Assembly (NCBI GenBank): GCA_022605425.2
Contig: CM061255.1
Coordinates: 434,001 to 498,000, forward strand
Reading direction: 5' to 3'
DNA: 64,000 bases
DNA from: Hamiltosporidium tvaerminnensis
Taxonomy: Eukaryota > Microsporidia > Dubosqiidae
Position 1 is the stretch's first letter, and each line of letters starts with the position of its first letter. The position numbers were made by a program, and so were the translations under genes. The notes below the pieces were generated by a model that saw only the letters and a program-made list of their open reading frames with translations, ran no database searches and was not told the DNA's origin. Of the stretch, positions 11,822-22,069 are shown piece after piece.

Positions 11822-13950
11822 ACTAATTTTTTTTTGGAGCTTTATATAAAGTGTATAAAAAAATTTTAATTATCGATAAAAATATAAAAAGATCAAAATG
11901 AATGTTCTCTGTTATTATAAAATATATTTTTAGATTAATTATTATGATTAAAAACCGGGAAAATATAAGGCCAGTTATTTCAGGAAAGTATTTTAGAATT
12001 TCATAATCAGAAAAACAGAAATATCTATAAAACATTTATATAAAATTTATTGGTCTTTGAGGTTTTTCTTCTACTTTTAACGCGCTAATTTCGCTTTTTT
12101 TCACAGCTATAATTCTTAAATTTATCAATTTGTAGTTTATTAGTTTGTTTTGATAAAATGCTTGATATGTTAAAAAAACTCCCGCCAAAGTAGCAGTATT
12201 GTATTTGATTATTAAACAGCCTATTTTTTGTATATTATTTAATATAATTTCTCACACCAAGAGTATATTTTTAACAATAATAGTTGTCTTTAAAGAAAAT
12301 ATATTATTAGCATTTTTTGTGCATATAAAAAGCAGCCAGTAGAATTAGTCTAAAACACGGTTTCTTCAATCGAATTTAGTTATTTCAGAAAAGATACAAT
12401 AAAAGGTTCTAATAGCTCTATTTACTATTGCATTTGAAGTTAAAATAGATTTGATATAAAAATTTGTAGAAAATTTTGATATTATTTTATCATGTTTTAT
12501 AAGTCGTGAATACATTGTTGGTTTGATAGCATAGGTATTGAATGAATAATCATATTAATTTAGAGTTTTCAGTAAAGGTATATTCGTAGTTAATTTAAAA
12601 ATTTATTTAAAATCATTAACATCTTTATAGAAAAATGTTTTTGAGTTTTTATTTGGATTATAGAATACAATAAAACCTATCTGATACCTTTCGATAAATA
12701 GTATATTCAAAGACCTTCTGATAATTTGATTATTGTGTCAAATTAACAAAAATATTTAGAAATTTTTGTATATTTTTATGATTAAATTATTTGTCAATAT
12801 ATAAAACAAAAATCGAAATATATACTTGTTATAATTCATTTACCTTGTGAAAAGTATTTAACTTGGGATAAAAATTAATTATTAGAAACAAGATTCGACC
12901 AAGATCTTCATATATGTGTCTGTGGTGCTCTATTTATCTTAGTAGGTTAATTTAGCTGGGAAACTGCGCTTTCAGATTCAAATTTACAACCAAATTTTCA
13001 GACTAAGGCTTCATAGATCATTTCTCTTATGAACCTAGAATAATATATAAAGTGAAGACGAAAAGGCAAAAATTTGCTATCAGAAATTGAAATCAACCGG
13101 CGAAATAAAAAATAATAACCTTGAAAGTTTATTCTAGAATATGAATGTAAGTAAAAATTATCTATACGAAGAATTCAAAAATAAAAGAAGCTCCTTCTAC
13201 AATATCGAAATAAAAATTTAAGGAGCAGGAGCAGTTGAAACAACAATACTGTCACATTATTTTACTCAGAGTAAAAATACTTTAGAGTAACATTGTCAAA
13301 GATAAAAAAAGACACTATAAAGAAAAAACCTCTGAATTATCTGAACCGTGTGTCATTTAATGGTTGTATAGCATGATCCCCAAGGAGAGGAGTTGGTAAT
13401 CTTAAAGATTTCGAGCTTAGAGATATATGAATAACACAGGAAGCTAAAATAAAAAAGTAGGATTAGAATTATATACAAAGTAAAACATGGCCTAAAAATA
13501 GCGTATAGTCCCAAATAGAATATTAATTTATCTAAGAACGAACGCACATTCGGTTTTTAACTGACATAGTTGCAAATCACTTCGCCAAGAATCGAAAAAC
13601 GTAACGACTAATTTTTTGTATAATAAAATATTCTTCTTCAAAAGCTTTTTTACCTCAAAAAAAATCAAGAGAATCATGTATTCCACAATATTTTATTGAT
13701 TTTTCTAGCAATTTTATTGCAATTTTTATAAATTTATCTTTCCTCTAAATCGTATCTCAAATTAAAAAAAATGAAATTCAAAATAGCAAAAAATATAAAC
13801 TTTAAAATCCACAAAAATTTGAAGGAAATCATAGAAAAGAATCAAAGAAACAAAAATCATTAAATTTTAATTAAAATTTTCATTTCCTCTGCATTTTTAT
13901 AAAATTTTGGAATAAAAGAGAATTAAATCTATAAAAATATTGAATTTTAA
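11822..13950. other. AT-rich region, no gene recognised
   Basis: No supported gene. Frames at 11823-12035 and 13353-13547 are short, hydrophobic by composition, and lack a start signal. Confidence 0.5.
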
Positions 13951-14610
13951 TTAAATAATTATCATTTCATCTTTATTGTCAAAAACTCTTATTTTATCCA
14001 CCATCTCCTTATTAGGACCGTTAATATTGTCTTTATCATAAGGCAACATAATATATACTTTAATACCAATAACACCTGTCTTAAGAAGTATTGAGGTAAA
14101 TCCTTTTCTAACGTAATCCTCACAAGGCTGACCAGAGTGAAGAAGAACACCATCAGAAAATTTTACGCTTTTTGCTCTTTGTCCCTTTAATTTACCACTT
14201 ACTACCACCATTACACCTTGTGCTCCTGCCTCTTTTATGGTTCGTATGGCTCCATTTACAGCTCTTTTAAATGGAATATTGGCCTGTATTTTCTGTCTAA
14301 TCGAATCAGCTTGAATGAAAGGACATAAACCTTTATTTTGCACAGATTCTAATGCAATCACTACATCAGTCTCTTGAACATTTAAACGCTGTGCAATAAC
14401 AGATTGTAAAGCTTTTATACGTGTTTTTTTATCGCCTGCTATTTCGTGTGTCTTTAATGCTCTTATAGTGATTTGAATAGGAAGATTATATGAATTCATT
14501 GACATACTTGAGAATCCTTCTTCTCTTAATTCTTTGGATAGAAATTCATTTATTTCTGCGTATTTAATACCAGACTGGATGAAACGTGCAATGGTGGATT
14601 GATTTTCCAT
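13951..14610 (-). CDS. RPS3: 40S ribosomal protein uS3 (RPS3)
   Basis: A 219-aa protein of the small ribosomal subunit located at the mRNA entry channel. The N-terminal half (about 20-92) matches the KH-domain region of uS3. The C-terminal half contains the diagnostic run VVSGKLKGQRAKSVKFSDG, then HSGQP and TGVIGIKVYIMLPYD, in the order expected for eukaryotic uS3. The length is slightly shorter than yeast or human, with a trimmed tail, as is usual in microsporidia. The start is supported by a CCC motif (GGG at 14616-14618 on the plus strand) 5 nt before the ATG. There is no intron or lesion. It lies 156 bp downstream of a 44-aa small gene on the same strand. Confidence 0.97.
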   Translation of the reverse strand: MENQSTIARFIQSGIKYAEINEFLSKELREEGFSSMSMNSYNLPIQITIRALKTHEIAGDKKTRIKALQSVIAQRLNVQETDVVIALESVQNKGLCPFIQADSIRQKIQANIPFKRAVNGAIRTIKEAGAQGVMVVVSGKLKGQRAKSVKFSDGVLLHSGQPCEDYVRKGFTSILLKTGVIGIKVYIMLPYDKDNINGPNKEMVDKIRVFDNKDEMIII

Positions 14611-14615
14611 TTTAT

Positions 14616-14618
14616 GGG
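14616..14618 (-). promoter_or_regulatory. CCC start-site motif of uS3
   Basis: On the coding strand the sequence reads GAACCCATAAA before the ATG. CCC- or GGG-like triplets a few bases from the start codon are a described microsporidian transcription/start signal. The same arrangement recurs at most expressed-looking genes in this window. Confidence 0.7.
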
Positions 14619-14766
14619 TTCAACTAAAAAATATAAAAAAAATTTAAAAATTTAAAAATACAAAAAAAATTTAAAAATACAAATTTATTTTTCTAAAAAA
14701 CTGAAATGAAATTTTTTGTATTAAAAAAAACTATGAAAAGCAATAATTTAAAACTAAAAAAAAAAA

Positions 14767-14901
14767 TTATTGTTTATTTCCAACCACTTTGTTTTTAAAG
14801 GTTTCAAGTAAATTTATGGATTCTTTTATAGTGTTTTTAAAATCTATTAAAATTTCATTGTAATTGTCTAAACAGTTTTTTAAATTTGTTCCTGAATCCA
14901 T
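14767..14901 (-). CDS. Hidden 44-aa small protein, function unknown
   Basis: A short intact frame on the minus strand, starting at 14901 and ending in TAA at 14767. It is preceded on the coding strand by two C-runs (TACCCCC and TTTCCC), the nearer ending 5 nt before the ATG, which is the best start signal in this neighbourhood. The peptide begins MDSGTNLKNCLDNYNEILID and continues as an amphipathic helix with regularly spaced Leu/Ile and charged residues, like small helical subunits of larger complexes. I do not recognise the family. It sits immediately upstream of uS3 on the same strand. Being under 50 aa, it falls below usual gene-calling cut-offs. Confidence 0.6.
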   Translation of the reverse strand: MDSGTNLKNCLDNYNEILIDFKNTIKESINLLETFKNKVVGNKQ

Positions 14902-14906
14902 AATAA

Positions 14907-14917
14907 GGGAAAGGGGG
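14907..14917 (-). promoter_or_regulatory. Double C-run start signal of the 44-aa gene
   Basis: GGG at 14907-14909 and GGGGG at 14913-14917 on the plus strand read as CCCCC...CCC on the coding strand, ending 5 nt from the ATG. This matches the CCC motif of uS3, Ssu72, Rab and the RRM gene. Confidence 0.6.
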
Positions 14918-15559
14918 TAAAAAGAAATAAAATTTTAGATTGATTATTTTATACGGCTACTTTTTTTGCAGGTTTAAGTTTATTTATTCTCCATTCTTTA
15001 GAAATGACTTATTTCTATATTTTAAGTCTTTGTTTTGATTTTGGAGATTATATCCCCACAATTGCGTTTAGTTAACTGTATTTACACACCAAGCATTTTA
15101 ATCTTTATACACAAGTATATGCAATCTATATTTTCTTCTTGTTCTTAACTCTATGTACTTCAATTAAGCTTTAATCACTTATATCCCGAGTCCAAACATA
15201 TTTTTAACCAAAGAAAACTTTTAATCATTTTTTTGATTAATATCGAACGAAGATGTTTCTAAATTCATGTGTACTCGAATTCTTTTAAATACATCGTAAA
15301 AACATTATTTAGAACTTAAGTTTTATTTTTGAAAGTGGCATCTATTATGTTTTTTTGGCAATAGCTCGGTTCTGGCTTTAATTGGAAAATTGTTTCCTTG
15401 GTACTTTATCATATCTTTTAATATACCAGAATCTTGCAAATTTTCATATAATAGGCGCCTAAAACCAACTTAATCAGAGGAAAATTCTCATAAGTTCGTT
15501 ACTATAAATTTTAAACTATGATATAAAGTTAAATCTTGGTTTTCTTTTGCCTTTCGAAA
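14918..15559. other. Intergenic, nothing seen
   Basis: AT-rich; no gene or repeat that I can support. Confidence 0.5.
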
Positions 15560-16012
15560 CCAGCAGCTTTACTACTTGTTCTAACTTTTCTAGGCTAATC
15601 GACTTACAGCAAAGATATACCAGCGATCTATATGTAGTCATAAGACTTGCAACGACATATAAATATGTATAAATTGATACCTAGCTTTCTGGTTTTTTGA
15701 ACTTTTATGTTTTTCTGTATCTTTAGGTGCTTAGTCGTTTATCCGATGTGACCAGGCTAGGTTCATAATTTTTCTTATTTCAATCACCAAAAATTCAACC
15801 GTTTTTTCAAAAATATATGTATAAAAGTTAAAATATCACCGTGGAAAAGGTGTATGTGCATACAATTTTTACTAAAAATAGTATTTTCGCGAGATACAGG
15901 CAAAATGAATTTTATCATTATACATCAAAAATCCGAACAAGTATTTTATCCTTAATTTAGAAACTTATTTCATGCAGAAGGTTTTTAATTAGCTTATCTT
16001 CTCTTCATCATT
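15560..16012 (+). mobile_element. Dispersed repeat, copy D, strongly diverged
   Basis: Blocks in family order can still be followed: TTCTAGGCTAATCGACTTACAG near 15590, GACTTGCAACGACATA near 15645, TTGATACCTAGCTTTCTGG near 15673, GACCAGGCTAGG near 15749 and the terminal TTTTAATTAGCTTATCTTC near 15985. Only the right two thirds survive. It is one of the oldest copies here. Confidence 0.55.
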
Positions 16013-16593
16013 AAAATTTAAAGAATAAATTGGGTAAGAAGCTAAGCAATCATTATATTTGCAGATATTTTATTGTGAGTATAAACAATAATTCCATGAT
16101 AGAATGATAAACTTGAAATCAAATGATGAATCATATTAAACTCTTTTACTTTATTATTTTTAGTAAACATACTAAATAAAAAATTTTGCGCAGTTTATTA
16201 GGCCAAATCTTTATAGAGTTTACTTATTTTAAAATTCAGTAAATATGTTCATGAAAAATTTTCTGTTTTAGTTCAATTTATTATATCAAAAGCAAAAAAA
16301 TTATCTTGCATTTATAAAGGTAATTACATTTATAATACAAGAAAATGAACGATAGATATATCTAAATGCTACTAACAGTCAAAAGATTCAGCTTTAATTG
16401 TTTTTAATACCTTAGAGTAGATTAAAAGAAGACCACTAGTAATTTCAGATTGTCGCATGGTATTTTACATTTTTATACTATTAAAAAGATGTAAATTGAA
16501 AACTTTAATTCTAAATATATAAAGCAATTATTGCGTACTATTTTTTATGTTCCAATGCAATTTATTATATTAATATATTTTGGTAACCTAGAC

Positions 16594-16680
16594 CAGATTA
16601 GAGGAAACGACAATAAACATAAATGAAGATTTGGATATAAAAAAAGTAAAGATAGAGTTTAAAATAAAAGAAGAAAAGGT
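16594..16680 (+). mobile_element. LINE 3'-end scrap
   Basis: TTAGAGGAAACGACAATAAACATAAATGAAGA at about 16594-16625 matches the tail of the LINE at about 52725-52757. It is followed by an A/G-rich stretch like that element's end. It is a short relic inserted in the same orientation as the larger relic at 17030. Confidence 0.5.
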
Positions 16681-16895
16681 ATGGCATCATCTGAATTACA
16701 TCCCTGTACGAGCCTTGGCCAACCTCAGTAATACTGCCGCCGATCTTTTTCGGGTTTCGTAACAAGATAGTTTTAAAGTGTAAGTTCTTAGCTTTACGCC
16801 CAACCGCAAACATGAGGACCAGTCCCTTTGATAGCCTCTTACTACAAGCAAAGAATATTCCAAGCCAATTTTGCTCCCGACATAGTGGGGAAAGC
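16680..16895. other. Isolated GC-richer patch of unknown origin
   Basis: About 200 bp of clearly higher GC content than its surroundings, containing AGCCTTGGCCAACCTC and TACTGCCGCCGATC. No reading frame in it has a recognisable motif; the minus-strand frame at 16598-16813 runs out into AT-rich sequence. It may be the remains of an unrelated insertion or a transferred fragment. Confidence 0.4.
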
Positions 16896-17029
16896 TTAAT
16901 TAGAAAATGTATATTAATATAATAAATTACTTTACCATCAGAATTTATTAACTAAAGTGGTAAACTAGAATTTTCGTTTTCCGAATTATTATCATAGCTG
17001 ATAATATATCTTAAAGATAAGGGCAAAAA

Positions 17030-17579
17030 TAAGACAAAACTCAATGAATTAGGATCGCTTCCCAAGACTCACTAAATAGTTGAAACAGAGAATCTTACGA
17101 TTTATAGTCTATTAGCAAATAGAACAGGTTATATTTTTTCATGCAATATGGAGATAATTCTTTATGTGGCAGTCCAGATAAACTTGATGCGAAATCCCGA
17201 AGTTGGTTTCAAATGGCTTCAAATACTCATAAATTTCTAGATATGGAGTCCGTCTATAGTACTAAGAAGTATATTTCAAAAAAGTTTTTTGATCGACGGA
17301 TAATGCTTGAGTCAAGACTAAATCCCGAAGGGAGTGAAAAATGGCCTTAAAGAGTGTTATTGAATACCGTGATGCATGAGTGGCATAGACACCCTTTAAA
17401 CAAGCAATGCATATAGAAGAAGATTTTAAACATTTTAAAGAAATAACATTCTATATTTTAGAAATAGAAATCATATTTGAGGAACCGACTATAAATATAA
17501 AAGATGAGTAAAATTTATTTGAGAAAAGGTTATTAGTTAAAGAAATAGAAGAAAATACATGTAAGTGAAAAAATTTTAA
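17030..17579 (+). mobile_element. LINE 3' fragment, decayed
   Basis: The sequence follows the 3' part of the LINE at 52270-52832. TTCCCAAGACTCACTAAATA near 17060 matches the segment at 52288, TTTTTGATCGACGGATAATG near 17285 matches 52528, GATGCATGAG matches 52615, and GGAACCGACTATAAATATAA near 17480 matches 52732. It covers the end of the endonuclease domain and the 3' tail, with many indels. The short frame at 17141-17350 is part of this relic. 5' truncation is usual for non-LTR elements. Confidence 0.75.
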
Positions 17580-17615
17580 TCCTAATTTTATTATTTCAGA
17601 AAAAAATTTTTTGGA

Positions 17616-19844
17616 CTAAATAAGTTCGTTGATTTTTCTTTCAAGATTTGTAGCCAAATTTGTTATATTACGAAAATTATTCGAATATATTGAACTTCTA
17701 TTTCCAAATATCATTATCCAATATAGCTGCGACGCATATAATTGTTTCAATTTCAAATCTTTTTGTGGTATATTTTGGCTCAAAGCCCCTAAAGATTCAA
17801 ACACATTCTTACACTTCGAGATAAATATACATCCCAGGTGTTTTTTTCGCCCCGCATTAGTGTATTTTTCTATTAGAAATATGTTAAACCTCACCAAATG
17901 ATCAATTATTGAAGAATTTGTCTCAAAAAAATACTGTATCATATCATTATAAAATTTTTCCTGACTATTAATTGTTTTTTTCTTTTTAATAAGCAATAAA
18001 ATAAAAGCGAAAAATTCCTTGATTTGTCTGTTATCAAGCTTAAAAGATTTATTTAGGATCATTGCTATTAGACATGGAATTTGCAAAAAAAGTAAAGTTT
18101 TTCGACATTTTCCAAAGGTAACCACATTTAAAAGAAATCTACATGTGTTAAGCATTCCATAGCAATTTGCTTTTGTTTCGTACTCTTCTAAATTTCTTAA
18201 GAGAGATTCAAAAAGTTGCCCCCTGTAGAAAGTATCTGCATAAATTCTTACTCTTGACGTAAGATGTAAATTCTCCCATATTTTACCTTGTGAACTGATG
18301 GATTTTTTTTTATCAAGATCTATTGCCAATGCATTTAAGAGAAAAATTGTTGAAACCACATGATTTTTTTTTATAATTTGTTCAACATTTTTTTCATGTC
18401 GTTCGATAAACACCAATATTTCATAAAATACATCAATTTTCAAACATTCATAAAATTTAATAAAAATTCCTGATATTTTCGGTAGCTTCAAGGCTTCTAA
18501 TATCATACTTATACTCATATCTCTTAAAAGTTTCTTCTCATAATCTACAAAAAACGAACATATCTTTAATACATTAGAAGCATCATTATCCTGTGATTTT
18601 AAGTTTGCAATTTCGGATGAAAATATTTGTTCTAGCTCTTGAACAGTGTATGTTAAGTGTTGTGGATGCGACTTTGTTTCCCGAATGAACGTTTTGTTTT
18701 TCAGGAATATGCAATAAAAAATATGTTTTATATTCGAAGAAATCAAATCTTTATATGATTGAGCGTGTAAATTATCTAAAAAAACTTTATCTAAATTAAG
18801 TTCATGAATATTTTTCAATATAATTTCATTGATATCATTTTTTTTATCATCTCTTTCAAATTTCTTCAATTTAATAAAAGATTTGAGAATAGAATTGTAT
18901 CCCTCTTGTATACTTTTCAATTGGCGTGATAGAATAATATCTAGAAGTTTACATCGGGTCATTGAAAGTTTTCTAGTATTATCATGATGTACTTCGCAAG
19001 TCATTTTTATTTTGTATCCTTCTTCTCTTGATGATAGCAAAACTGTATTTTCGGCAGTCGCGACAAATTTTTTCCGCTTTAAAAGCCTTATATTCAATCC
19101 CTCTTTGTGTGATTGTGAATTATATGTAGCTTCTAAGGATTCACATGCATCAATGTTGTTTGTTATTCGATTAAAAAATTCTGTATTAGATATTGTGCTT
19201 TTATAGTCAAAAGTTTCATGAAAATTAATCAATGAACTTAATGCGTTTGTGATTTCCGAATCGTATACATTGTTTTCTGAATCTAAATTATTGCTATTTT
19301 CGTGCGGTATTTGATATTGTTCCGTAGGTAAGAAATATTCTTCTTGATGTGATAAAACATTGTTTTGTAAAATTGGCGCAAAGTTCGGTACATCTCTATT
19401 GTACAATGCCTTCTGATTTGACTCTTTTGAATGACAGAATGCCAAATCAAATCGAGGTAACTTTTCAACTGGCAATATATTCTGCGAGGATATATCACTC
19501 GAATATAAATGACTGGATACTGTTTGAGGATTAGGTTGGTCATTGAATGCCGTATATGCGACCGTATTTGTAGGATTTTCTTGGGTATATGGAGATAAAT
19601 AATTTGTTTGAACTCGATTTGATAAAGAACTAGATGGAGAACATAAAGAAGGATTTATTTCGGAATAAGCTTGATTAAGGTAATTCGAGGCCTGATAATA
19701 ATAGTTCTCGATGCCATCATTACCTGTAAAGGCGCTATTATTCGGTTCTAAATAGAAACTGGTATCGAGCTCTGATTGCCACACAACATTTAAATAACCA
19801 AATAAATGATTAAACAAAATGTTATTAAATGTTATAACTACCAT
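17616..19844 (-). CDS. Orphan family member 2 (742 aa), probably secreted
   Basis: Intact paralogue of 9527-11821 and of the pseudogene at 25523-27868. Residues about 3-22 (ITFNNILFNHLFGYLNVVW) are hydrophobic and could act as a signal peptide. Residues about 25-230 are Asn/Ser/Tyr/Gln-rich and probably disordered. The shared helical domain follows, with VDYEKKLLRDM, HVVSTIFLLNAL, GQLFESLLRNLE, ANCYGMLNTCR, LLFLQIPCLIAM, KSF and QLYWIM. A CCCC motif (GGGG at 19851-19854, plus strand) lies 6 nt before the ATG, which supports the start. The family has no recognised domain, and the function is unknown. Confidence 0.85.
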   Translation of the reverse strand: MVVITFNNILFNHLFGYLNVVWQSELDTSFYLEPNNSAFTGNDGIENYYYQASNYLNQAYSEINPSLCSPSSSLSNRVQTNYLSPYTQENPTNTVAYTAFNDQPNPQTVSSHLYSSDISSQNILPVEKLPRFDLAFCHSKESNQKALYNRDVPNFAPILQNNVLSHQEEYFLPTEQYQIPHENSNNLDSENNVYDSEITNALSSLINFHETFDYKSTISNTEFFNRITNNIDACESLEATYNSQSHKEGLNIRLLKRKKFVATAENTVLLSSREEGYKIKMTCEVHHDNTRKLSMTRCKLLDIILSRQLKSIQEGYNSILKSFIKLKKFERDDKKNDINEIILKNIHELNLDKVFLDNLHAQSYKDLISSNIKHIFYCIFLKNKTFIRETKSHPQHLTYTVQELEQIFSSEIANLKSQDNDASNVLKICSFFVDYEKKLLRDMSISMILEALKLPKISGIFIKFYECLKIDVFYEILVFIERHEKNVEQIIKKNHVVSTIFLLNALAIDLDKKKSISSQGKIWENLHLTSRVRIYADTFYRGQLFESLLRNLEEYETKANCYGMLNTCRFLLNVVTFGKCRKTLLFLQIPCLIAMILNKSFKLDNRQIKEFFAFILLLIKKKKTINSQEKFYNDMIQYFFETNSSIIDHLVRFNIFLIEKYTNAGRKKHLGCIFISKCKNVFESLGALSQNIPQKDLKLKQLYASQLYWIMIFGNRSSIYSNNFRNITNLATNLERKINELI

Positions 19845-20593
19845 TTTATAGGGGTAAACTAGACAAATTATATGTACTAACTTGATTAATTAAGTAAAAA
19901 CGGAATATAAACTTTTACTGATATTTTGAAATTATAAAAAGAAATTGGTTTTTCTGGGAGCTATAAAAAGGTTAAAACCTAAAATTTACTAGCAAAATCA
20001 ATAAAAAAAGTATATAATTTATAATTAATTAAAATATTATGTACAAATTGTCGAATTTAATGTTGACTCCCCCCCCCATTCTGTCCACATGCAAAAGTTT
20101 ACCTTGGCCAAAAGTAAAATCCAGCAGATCATCATATCTACTAAATCAAATGGGTTTCAAAAAATATTCGTCATTATGCTTTCTTTGACGGGAAACGACT
20201 TTTTTGGTAGGAAAATAATTATTTTCTGATAATGTAAAGAATTTTAATAAAATTAGCCTTTTATAAACCGAAAAAAAATAAAAAAATATGTTGAAACTAA
20301 TTTAAGAAAAGTAAAAAAAGGAAATAATGAATATTAAAAATAAATTATAAAAATATATGAAAAAAAATCATTGAAAAAAACCAGAAAAACTATCATCAAA
20401 TAAAAAAAATGAATTTTACTGTATTTCTCTTTTATTCCGTTTTTCTATGTGCTTGTCTTACTGGTTTTTTTTATTTTTCTTTTATTTGTGACACACTTTT
20501 GTATTTTAATCTAAAATTTAAAAATATATGAATTTTAAAAAATAAAGAAAATAAGACTTAAATAACGGAAGAGAAAAAAACAAAAATTTAGCA
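19845..20593. other. Intergenic low-complexity A-rich region
   Basis: A-rich sequence with a run of nine C at about 20070-20079. No gene seen; the minus-strand frame at 20518-20706 is a compositional artefact overlapping a LINE relic. Confidence 0.5.
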
Positions 20594-21055
20594 CTGTTAT
20601 TAGACCAATAGTAATGTATGCTTCCAAAACATTGGCGATGTCCAAAAAAAATGAAACAAGCTAGATATATGGGAGAGAAATATACTAACAAGAATATATG
20701 GACCAATTTTCTAAAATAACGAATGGAGAATTAGAACGAATCAAGAGGTTTATGATCATATCAAGAATCCAATATTGTCACTGTAAAAAAAGAAGACTTG
20801 GATGGCTCGGGCACGTAGAAAGAATGTTTACAGAGAGAGCTGCTGGTAAAATATTCAAAGCCATACCTGAAGGTAAGAGAACAAGAGGCGGACCAAGGAA
20901 AAGATGGCTGGATAATGTCGAGGAAGATTTAATGAAACTTGATGTGATACAAAAAGAAGTTAGGTCCAAAATAGAGAACAATGGAGAAGTATCGTTTAAA
21001 AGGCTCGGGCTCTTCTAGGGCTGTAGCGCCGCGGAGTAAGTAAGCAAGTATAGAA
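20594..21055 (+). pseudogene. Arthropod-style LINE reverse transcriptase, 3' fragment
   Basis: Three frames joined by frameshifts reproduce the C-terminal end of a widespread animal non-LTR retrotransposon type. The phrases, in order, are VIRPIVMYASKTLAMSKKNE (20596 onward, then a stop), WERNILTRIYGP (another frame), and in the frame opening at 20698 ITNGELERI, RRLGWLGHVERM, EGKRTRGGPRKRW and LDNVEEDLMKL. The frame ends at a TAG (21016-21018), followed by GGCTGTAGCGCCGCGGAGTA and AAGTAAGCAAG. It is unlike the RLE-type LINE elsewhere in this window and is more GC-rich than its flanks. It is 5' truncated and dead. Transfer from an arthropod host is a reasonable inference but not shown here. Confidence 0.75.
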
Positions 21056-21123
21056 CAAAGCATTGATAAGCGAATAGCTACTGCTTGTATATTAATCATT
21101 AAAATCAAAAAATTACAAATATT

Positions 21124-21705
21124 TTATTTATTTAAGACTGTATATAGCAGAGTGCATTTTTTTATTTCACAAAATTTTTCTATCGCTGTATCAATATCAA
21201 GATTACAATCTTCAATAATTTTAACAAATTGTAAGATTTCATTTGCACCTAATATAGCATCACTCGGCGTATCTTTAATATCAAAATTTACCAAATAGAA
21301 AACACCATCAGAATAATCGTTTAAATACTCTTTCCTCCCATAATATTCAAATATAGAAACAAAACATCTTTCTTCACATGTTATAACCAAATCAAAAGCT
21401 CTTTCCACTTCAAAAAACGATTCCGGTTTTTCTTTTAAAGATATATTTCGTTGAAGTAAATGTAAAAGCCCGGTATTTCGATAAAAATTTTCATTTTTTT
21501 CTCTCAAATCGTTATATATCTCTCGATATGTCGTATTAAAACTATATATATTTGGTTGAGTAATAGACATACCGGGTAATTTTATATTATTAGATGTACC
21601 ATATGAAGATACTTTAAACCCTTTCTTCTGTAATAAACCATGTGCTTCCATACTTCTATTTTGATTCATTGCGCAACAAACAGCCATATTTAGAAAGGTT
21701 GGCAT
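21124..21705 (-). CDS. SSU72: Ssu72-type RNA polymerase II CTD phosphatase
   Basis: A 193-aa protein matching Ssu72 over its whole length. Ssu72 removes Ser5/Ser7 phosphates from the Pol II C-terminal repeat and works in the cleavage/polyadenylation and termination machinery in the nucleus. The low-molecular-weight phosphatase loop CAMNQNRS carries the nucleophile Cys11 and Arg17 (CX5R), followed by the family-typical MEAHGLLQKKGF. Later landmarks are KLPG, NTTYREIYNDL, FDLVITCEERC and VNFDIKD with the candidate general-acid Asp142. The length is normal. The start is supported by TTGCCCTAA (GGG at 21709-21711, plus strand) 3 nt before the ATG. A second Met at residue 7 is less likely. It lies downstream of Rab on the same strand with a 364-bp gap. 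Confidence 0.96.
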   Translation of the reverse strand: MPTFLNMAVCCAMNQNRSMEAHGLLQKKGFKVSSYGTSNNIKLPGMSITQPNIYSFNTTYREIYNDLREKNENFYRNTGLLHLLQRNISLKEKPESFFEVERAFDLVITCEERCFVSIFEYYGRKEYLNDYSDGVFYLVNFDIKDTPSDAILGANEILQFVKIIEDCNLDIDTAIEKFCEIKKCTLLYTVLNK

Positions 21706-22069
21706 TTAGGGCAATAAAATAGTAAAAATAAAAATTTAAAACCAATGAAATTTCCTTTTACAAAAATATTTTATAAATCATGATAATTGTACAATCTCTG
21801 TTTCTTTTTTTTAAAAAAATTATCCCAATATTTGGAAATGTATAAGACTGTTATTCTTCAAAATAAATGTAATTTTTATTCCAAATAATTTTATTTTAAA
21901 ATTTATATTTGTTAAACACAACTCTCCAGAGTATCAAATTATAATTTTCAATTTCAATTTAGTTAAACATAAAATGATAATTTTTTTTATCTCGTAAACA
22001 TCTCAGTTTACGAAATAATTTATAATTTATTTGCTTAAAGAAACAGTTACTTAAATCACATTTTAATTA
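21706..22069. other. Spacer between Ssu72 and Rab
   Basis: 364 bp of AT-rich sequence; no gene. It contains the Ssu72 start motif and presumably the Rab 3' untranslated region. Confidence 0.5.
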
